From positions 2,170,001 through 2,234,000 of the forward strand of contig NC_087381.1 of NCBI RefSeq assembly GCF_963675165.1: a DNA stretch of 64,000 bases, written 5' to 3'. The stretch is from Halichondria panicea. Taxonomy: Eukaryota; Porifera; Demospongiae; Suberitida; Halichondriidae. Each line of letters starts with the position of its first letter. Position 1 is the stretch's first letter. The position numbers and the translations under genes are program-made. The notes beneath the pieces were generated by a model. The model did not search any database. It was not told the DNA's origin and saw only the letters and a program-made list of their open reading frames with translations. Below, piece by piece: positions 58,182 to 64,000 of this stretch.

Positions 58182-60050
58182 CTAATTGTCAGCAGTGTTG
58201 ACATCTAGTTCCTCAAACTCTCGATTATGACTAATATCCTTTTCATAAAACTCTTCAATGAACTTCCGTATATTGCAGAACTCATCACGCTGTCGATACT
58301 GGTACTTCTTTGCCGCTACTGTGAAAGCCACAACACCAGCGACAGATATCACTATGTTGACTGAGAAATACACCAAACCTGCTCTTGGGGAGGAAACCCA
58401 GAAACTGAATGGTAGCAGAATTCCAAGAACACCGATCAGCTGAAAGACTCCTTTAACAGCAAAGGAGATTCCAATGAGAAGACCTTTCATGGAATGAGGG
58501 CTTTGTGCACAAATAAACTCAAACACACCACCATAGATCAGTATGTAGGCCATTGCTAAAAGGACTTGCTGAATAATAAGGAACTGTGGAGAAACGTTCA
58601 GTGGTGCCGGGCCCACATACTTAAATTCATTGAAACTGAAGTGTTGAGGTTGAAATACAGAGGTGGAATTCAGACCACTGGGTAGAAGGTGACCAATTGA
58701 GTCAATTAGCAGTGAGCAGATTAGGTTGATTGTGATTAGACAAAGACCGATTCCAATACGCTTTAGGATACCATATCTCTGAAGTAGAGGATGAATTATT
58801 TTGAGATAAACTGGAAGCAAAACGACAATGATAACAGGGTAAAGTGTATCACCAGTTGAAAATGCAGAATCAAGTATGTTTTCAAAACTGACATCATATA
58901 GAAAGCTAGTACTTGTACTTGTCATGTGATGTTTCAGAATTAGAAGGAAAACAGATGCAGCAATATCCACTGCAAAGAATGGTCCGAGTGAAAGCAAGAT
59001 GTACAAAATTCCAAAGAATGATTTCACATTCTCCACCTGCTCTGTTGTGAAGGGTCCTCCATACTTGCTCTTGCCAAGATCCAGTCCTGTCGGTATATCA
59101 TCCTCCCAGTAGGTAAAGGCACTGCGTCTAATTGGTACTTTGTGTTTCCGAGCAAAAGAAACAACTCTTGCTACGTCTTTATACGGGTTGCCAATTCCAG
59201 AGTCGGTAATAAACCACCTGCGCTTAGCAACACAAAGAGAAACAGGAACAGCAATCAAGAACAAAAACAACACAAATGCATAATAAAAAATAAAACTATA
59301 ACCACCAGTGGAAATTCCCATGCTATACGCAATCTTTCCCAGACCAATTCCAAAGTAAAGTGTGAATAAAAACCAGTGAATAAATAAGAAGCAATCTCTA
59401 GCAGGAGAGTCTTGAAGCTGGTCAATTCCAAACTGTATCACATTAGCAGAAAATGTAGCAAATCCTGTTAGTATAGTAACAACTACAACAAAAGACAACA
59501 AAATTCCCAAAGCAATAACAGAGTAGATAAAAATATCACAAACTGAGGAATGTGAATCTGAACATTTCAGAAAGATAACAGGCAAAGTTATACAACAAAA
59601 GACACCTCCACAGATGATTAAGCTCAACAATGATCCCCACATTGTTTTCAATCCACACATAACAACTTTATACCTCCCAAAACGAACATCAGCCAAGTAT
59701 CCAGCCAGGGGGTAAAACAGCAGCCAAAACGCAATCACACCATACACCCCTGATCCTATCATGATGTAATAAACTATGGTATTTGTAGGGTACGTGTACA
59801 CCTCAGGCAAGTTGATAGAATTACCAGGATTTGCAAAATATCCGAAAATTAATACAACTAGAGTATTCCAAAAAAGTATCATCTTAGCAGCTTTGGACTT
59901 GATCAGTATGGACTGTCGAAACCTTTGAAAGAAAGGTATCCTTTGCAGTTTCTTGTTTTTCTGCAAAAGAGGTTGGTCTTCTGCAGTGACAGTATTAGGA
60001 TCAGTCAATTGAGTAGCTTGTTCTATTACACCTTGTTCATGGCTAGCCAT
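58182..60050 (-). CDS. SLC15/POT-like peptide transporter
   Basis: Intact intronless gene, 622 aa, with about 12 TM segments. POT/PTR family marks: GYLADVRFGRYKVV after TM2 (residues about 115-130), FATFSANVIQFGIDQL in the place of the family's GxxxxxxxFGxDQ segment, and FEFICAQSPHSMKGLLIG (about 525-545), equivalent to the family's 'E..AQAP..MKG' motif. A cytosolic loop before TM7 carries SAFTYWEDDIPTGLDLGKSK and GGPFTTEQVENVK, seen in expanded invertebrate SLC15-like proteins. It is expected to be a proton-coupled oligopeptide (or histidine-type) transporter. The N-terminal ExxER-type motif of classical PepT proteins is not obvious, so the substrate is uncertain. The C-terminal tail is acidic. 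Confidence 0.85.
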   Translation of the reverse strand: MASHEQGVIEQATQLTDPNTVTAEDQPLLQKNKKLQRIPFFQRFRQSILIKSKAAKMILFWNTLVVLIFGYFANPGNSINLPEVYTYPTNTIVYYIMIGSGVYGVIAFWLLFYPLAGYLADVRFGRYKVVMCGLKTMWGSLLSLIICGGVFCCITLPVIFLKCSDSHSSVCDIFIYSVIALGILLSFVVVVTILTGFATFSANVIQFGIDQLQDSPARDCFLFIHWFLFTLYFGIGLGKIAYSMGISTGGYSFIFYYAFVLFLFLIAVPVSLCVAKRRWFITDSGIGNPYKDVARVVSFARKHKVPIRRSAFTYWEDDIPTGLDLGKSKYGGPFTTEQVENVKSFFGILYILLSLGPFFAVDIAASVFLLILKHHMTSTSTSFLYDVSFENILDSAFSTGDTLYPVIIVVLLPVYLKIIHPLLQRYGILKRIGIGLCLITINLICSLLIDSIGHLLPSGLNSTSVFQPQHFSFNEFKYVGPAPLNVSPQFLIIQQVLLAMAYILIYGGVFEFICAQSPHSMKGLLIGISFAVKGVFQLIGVLGILLPFSFWVSSPRAGLVYFSVNIVISVAGVVAFTVAAKKYQYRQRDEFCNIRKFIEEFYEKDISHNREFEELDVNTADN

Positions 60051-62027
60051 GACTATTAGCGAGCTTTGATCTACAAAAAATAATTAATTACTATATATTC
60101 TCTTGTGGAAACAAACAAACGCATGTTGAGATCTAGATCTAAACACTGTATTATTATCTCATCGAATTTAAAAAACTAAGTCTTGTTACAGTAACTTTAT
60201 AGTTAATGTACGCAAACACTTTTTTTGGGAAAATATGACTATAATTATAGCTACATGTACTCCTTTCGTCCTCCTCAGTATCTACACGAGTACATTCTGT
60301 AATCTGCTCCTGGTATCTAAATACGATCATGCACCATCACTATAGGACACTATACAATCAGCGACTCTCCGGCCATCTCTCATACTCACTTTTTAATGAA
60401 GCTGTGTTGTGATAGTTCAGTTTGTCTCCCTTGCAGTTGTTTAAAGAATGAGGCTTGTACTGAGAGCAGAAAGTGACACACCACTGAACTTCAATGAACC
60501 CATGGCCATGCACTGGCCCGTAGATTCTAGATATGATTGAATGATATATATCAGATGTGGTTACATTAATTGTATCACTTCTTAGTAACTCACATTAATT
60601 TTCATGCTTACAATTTCATTTTACATGACTGTATAGTTATCCTATACGTCCTGCACGAAATTCTAAACTGAATCTGGGTCGGATTTCTTTTTTGCACTAT
60701 TCGTTTTGGTTTGTGGTTGTGAACTTCACACTCTTCTGGAACTATATATACTTATTATTGTTTATTCCAGATTTTTGTTGCTGCATGGGATTCTAGACTA
60801 TATTCCTTGGCTGAGTTGTATAATTTCCATACTATTATTTTGCTGAGTGCACATGATTTGTTGTTTGTAACAAGTGTGCATGAATCGATATTCAGTTTAT
60901 GAAACTATCAAAGCTCGATATATATTTACACATTATCCCAAAAGAAACATTTAAACTCACTATACACTTCCCTTGCATATGTGGGAGTGCATATAATATG
61001 GCCAGCAAGTGTACGTGAATGAAAAACATAGAGGATTCCGTCCAAAAATCTTCTCAGTGCTTCATTACTCGAATCTCCAGAAATTTTCAGAACATCATCG
61101 AGATTATTGCACTGCTGAAATTCTGAAATGCAGTGCTGGTATTCTCAGAGCTATGCATAGTGTATATACGATATCATCAGTGAGTCAAGGATTCTTGTTC
61201 AACAAGTTGCGAGGGCCGAGATGCCGTGCTTCAGCAATTAACATAAATGATCATTATTATGATTTGCTATCTTTCAACGAAATTCAAGTTATGCTCATTC
61301 CAAAGCAGCTATTAATCTCATGTACTTGGGGTAAAATTTACTTTACACTGACTGGGCATCCCCGCTGTCACCTCCTTCATAGCATGAGTTGTGATAACCC
61401 CCTGCATATGATAATAATTATATAGGATTGCATGCATGTGCATAATTTATAGTTATATGCATGGAGTGTTTTGGGAGATTCTCAATGAATTGGCTGTCTG
61501 AGTTAATATACTTTAACCAAGGCAAATGTGTGAATGGTGAGGGATTGGGAACCTGTGTGTGTAAAATGGTAATAAACCCCCAAAGTTGGAGTTGCAAAAC
61601 GCTTGTATGTACGTCCATGCACAACTACTTTGACCTTTGGCCCCAGTTACGTGGGGATGCCAATAACATTTGACCTTTGACCTCATTTGCTGTCGATCAT
61701 TGATACGCGAGTGACTCAGCAGAAATAATACTGCATGGACATAGAGTAAGACTGATTCAAACTAATTACACACTAACAGATGGCCATGGGCCTATTATCC
61801 AGCGAAAACTTGGATAGGCCAAGTCGCTTTCAGTCCGAGCAGTGATAACTTGAAAAAACTACAGAATTTTTCGATTTTCGTCAAAACGTACCGATCCCCG
61901 TTTTTGCCAAACTACACAGCTAGAGCTAACTGACACAAGCTGAGTACAATCTAGATAGAGTGCAGTACAGAGTGGAGCAATTCCCAGAATCAGGCGACCC
62001 TGCAAAGCGGAGTTACACATTAGGAGC
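60051..62027. other. Long non-coding stretch; no gene supported
   Basis: Contains the SLC15-like promoter on the left. The 138-codon plus ORF at 61009-61425 has no recognisable pattern, strange composition and no supporting start context; I leave it out. A local repeat actttgacctttgg...catttgacctttgacctcat lies at 61628-61685. Confidence 0.45.
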
Positions 62028-62356
62028 AAGCAGGTTCTGAAAGCCCTGCCCTAACACTTTTGCATTGCATGGCATGTTAACAGCATGGAGCAGGCGAAAG
62101 GATTGTTCCCTACAAGCATGGTGGAGGCACTTGGTGGGGGCACTGTGACATGGGCGGCTGGTTCCGCTTGGCCTGACACCCACGTTTTTCCCAACATTAG
62201 ACATACATATCTTACATCTTACATATCTACACTATAATTACGGTGTCCTACACACCCCATGCATGCATGCATTCATAGATCAGCAGCAACAATGACGAGG
62301 GTGGACATGCCATGCAATGCAAAAGTGTTATGGCAGGGCTTTCAGAACCTGCTTGA
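62028..62356. mobile_element. Inverted repeat, about 50-bp arms
   Basis: caagcaggttctgaaagccc ... ttgcattgcatggcatgt (62028-62078) pairs with acatgccatgcaatgcaaaa ... gggctttcagaacctgcttg (62306-62356). The spacer of about 230 bp is non-coding. MITE-like. Confidence 0.8.
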
Positions 62357-62378
62357 TCGCTGGATAAATATAATTACA

Positions 62379-62530
62379 TCGCTCGATCACATCGCTCAAT
62401 GATCGTAATACATCGCTCAATGATCGTAATACATCGCTTGATAATTGTAATACATCGCTCAATGATTGTATTAATACATCGCTCGATAATTGTAATACAT
62501 CGCTCAATGATTGTACTACATCGCTCAATA
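62379..62530. repeat. Minisatellite, about 21-bp unit, seven copies
   Basis: Unit acatcgctcaatgatcgtaat with variants (gcttgataattg, gcaatgattgta). The ORFs on both strands here are translations of the repeat. Confidence 0.95.
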
Positions 62531-62594
62531 AAATATCGCCTGCAGTTGGAAATGATCGACAATTTTGTTGAAACAAACGGCTAACCATAACACT

Positions 62595-63240
62595 ATAGAT
62601 GTGTGGCTGTGGCATTTGATTTCTCTAGAATTAGCTATTGAGTTAACATACGCACTTGTCGAAACTATTCATTGAAGAAACTGGATTTATCTCACAATCC
62701 ACTTGGAGATACATTGGAACCCCTCTATAATGAACACCTTTGGGGAACAATGTTTTGGCCTTTATTACAGAGGTGGTATTTGTTGAGAGGTTGTTTTGTA
62801 CACAAATTGTTCATTTAGGACCGGGGTGCCTGGCCGTTATATAGCAACTGGCCTTTATTTGGAGGTGGTTGTTAACAGAGGTTCCACTGTAGTGGATTGA
62901 TTGCTCTCATAGAGCAATAGAAATAAACAATTAATAATCACTGAACTTTTGTTAGTCTATATTGCTTCAATACTAGGAGAAACAACTAGATCTACTGGCC
63001 TCATCTCTTATGGCCAACTCGCAATAGAGGATCTGAACATTAGCGGCAACTCATTAGGCGGGAGTCATTCAAAAGTTTTCAGAGCTAATAGAACATAACA
63101 AGACACTCAAGAGACTAGATATTTACAAAGATGACTCATTAACTCAATCCGATATCGATACTCTTCTTAGTTTAACAAATACTGGAAACGCTGACACAGC
63201 CAGAGTCGAGGACACTGACAATAGAGTGGTGTGGTTGTAG
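62595..63240 (+). pseudogene. LRR relic, second copy
   Basis: Degenerate copy of 57429-57900: gtgtggctgtggcattt, agaattagctattgagttaa, aagaaactggatttatctca, aacattagcggcaactcatt, gacactcaagagactagat. It has many small indels and is interrupted by a pogo-like element at 62710-62891. Not translatable. Confidence 0.75.
62710..62891. mobile_element. pogo-like MITE inserted in the LRR relic
   Basis: Starts CATTGGAACCCCTCTATAAT and ends GTTAACAGAGGTTCCACTG, flanked by TA on both sides. The intact LRR copy (57531, ggagacagtggattg) shows the site without it. About 178 bp, no ORF. Confidence 0.85.
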
Positions 63241-63933
63241 TTAGGTTACTAACAATTAGTAGTACAATAAAATTATACACAATAGAACGTCAAGTGTCTC
63301 AAGGTAAATAATAAAATAAGTTTAGAAATCAATTCTCGTATATACATGTACATGCAGAGAGGTTTGTTAGAGAACAGCTGACTCTGACGCCCACTCAAAT
63401 GATCACCTTCCCTCACAACAACCAGGGCTCTGTCCAGCAAACACATGCACTATTACATGCATTGCATAATTATATATAAGTGAATCCATCAATCTTCTCG
63501 GTGCTTCGATCATCACTTGAGCTATATATAGGCACTCAGATTATTGTACTCATGAGGAATGAGCGTGCGTGCCAGTAGTGTATCGACCACTAAAAAGCAA
63601 AGGTTATATAATTATGACTGGATCTTTAGTTTCTTTCATTATATTCAAATAATAGTATAGGTGTGAAGCACAAATCACTAAATATAACCAATTTACCGAG
63701 CCAGAAGATGGATGGAAAGTTAATTGTCTTTATAACTCTGAATCGCAACATTGATATCTAGTACATTATCGCATTTTTATAATTGTGTGTGTATAGGCTG
63801 AATGTCTAAAACATAATAAAGATATAAAATAGCCAAAAATAAAGTGGCACTAGCTATTAATTATCACAAGTCAATAATAATTATGGAAAAATTATTAACT
63901 ACATCACTAGCTGATCATGAGGCATGCAGTTTT
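63241..63933. repeat. LRR/SLC15 spacer, second copy, with extra 400 bp
   Basis: The left end (ttactaacaattag) and the part from about 63720 match 57900-58181. Between them is some 400 bp of unmatched non-coding DNA. Confidence 0.6.
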
Positions 63934-64000
63934 CTAATTGTCAGCAGTGTTGACATCCAGTTCCTCAAACTCTCGATTATGACTAATATCCTTTTCATAA
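63934..64000 (-). CDS. SLC15/POT-like transporter, second copy (partial)
   Basis: The last 21 codons and stop of a paralogue of 58182-60050. On the minus strand it reads KDISHNREFEELDVNTADN, identical in protein to the first copy. The rest lies beyond the window's right edge. Confidence 0.8.
   Translation of the reverse strand, partial: YEKDISHNREFEELDVNTADN

Noticed and set aside
61009-61425. 138-codon plus-strand ORF
   Set aside because: No recognisable motif, no hydrophobic or repeat pattern, and it lies in otherwise non-coding AT-rich DNA; a chance ORF is likely.
62379-62530. Possible CRISPR array
   Set aside because: The repeats are contiguous without unique spacers and the genome is eukaryotic; it is a minisatellite.
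62328-62615. ORFs on both strands rich in LSDVLQS / IIERCI
   Set aside because: Translations of the 21-bp minisatellite.
1-64000. tRNA or rRNA genes
   Set aside because: I looked for cloverleaf-like and rRNA-like stretches on both strands and found none I could support by eye; a covariance-model scan would be needed to exclude them.

Overview
Eukaryotic window, most likely from a marine demosponge with an Amphimedon-like genome. The clues are AT-rich DNA full of ataattat-type motifs, short introns (one clear intron is 60 bp), many small palindromic repeats, and a gene content of expanded tyrosine kinases, death-fold proteins and multi-TM cysteine-rich proteins. The species is an inference from style and gene families.

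Bases 1-46000 are a tandem array on the minus strand. The unit is a two-gene cassette: an intronless gene of about 655 codons for a secreted-then-membrane Cys-rich multi-pass protein, followed at higher coordinates by a receptor tyrosine kinase (RTK). I count eight copies of the multi-pass gene (A-H). B (4837-6807), D (17663-19627) and G (31158-33140) are intact. C and F each carry one lesion. A, E and H are clearly broken. The RTK is intact once, at 40473-45938, with a signal peptide, two duplicated extracellular domains, a mucin-like stalk, one TM segment, a juxtamembrane region and a kinase domain. A second copy (23328-27260) is a 5'-truncated pseudogene. Five further places keep only relics of its last exons (1-340, 3780-4130, 7165-7470, 13590-13808, 16350-16660). 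Segments between cassettes are shared, so the array grew by segmental duplication and unequal exchange.

The array is peppered with non-autonomous DNA elements. These include perfect or near-perfect foldbacks (11920-12424, 28160-30116, 38277-38862, 37571-37673), pogo/Tigger-like TIR elements with TA flanks (25146-25916 inside the RTK pseudogene, with an empty site in its paralogue), a decayed integrase-encoding element (34490-35757) and a C/G-homopolymer-ended element with a possible PHD-finger relic (35825-36881). A plus-strand relic of a death-domain gene, perhaps with a ROCO COR segment, lies at 13880-15390.

Bases 46400-55770 hold three GLUT/SLC2-like sugar transporter genes with the same three-exon structure. 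T1 (+) is a pseudogene; T2 and T3 (-) are intact. Between T1 and T2 is a small CARD plus coiled-coil gene (-) that needs one frameshift to read through. Bases 56700-64000 hold a leucine-rich-repeat pseudogene next to an intact SLC15/POT-like transporter (58182-60050, -). This pair is duplicated, with a degenerate LRR copy at 62600-63240 and the 3' end of a second transporter at the right edge.

Taken together, the receptors (multi-pass, RTK), death-fold proteins (CARD, death domain) and LRR pieces give the region the look of a fast-evolving recognition/innate-signalling neighbourhood. That function is inference; only the domain content and duplication history are seen directly.
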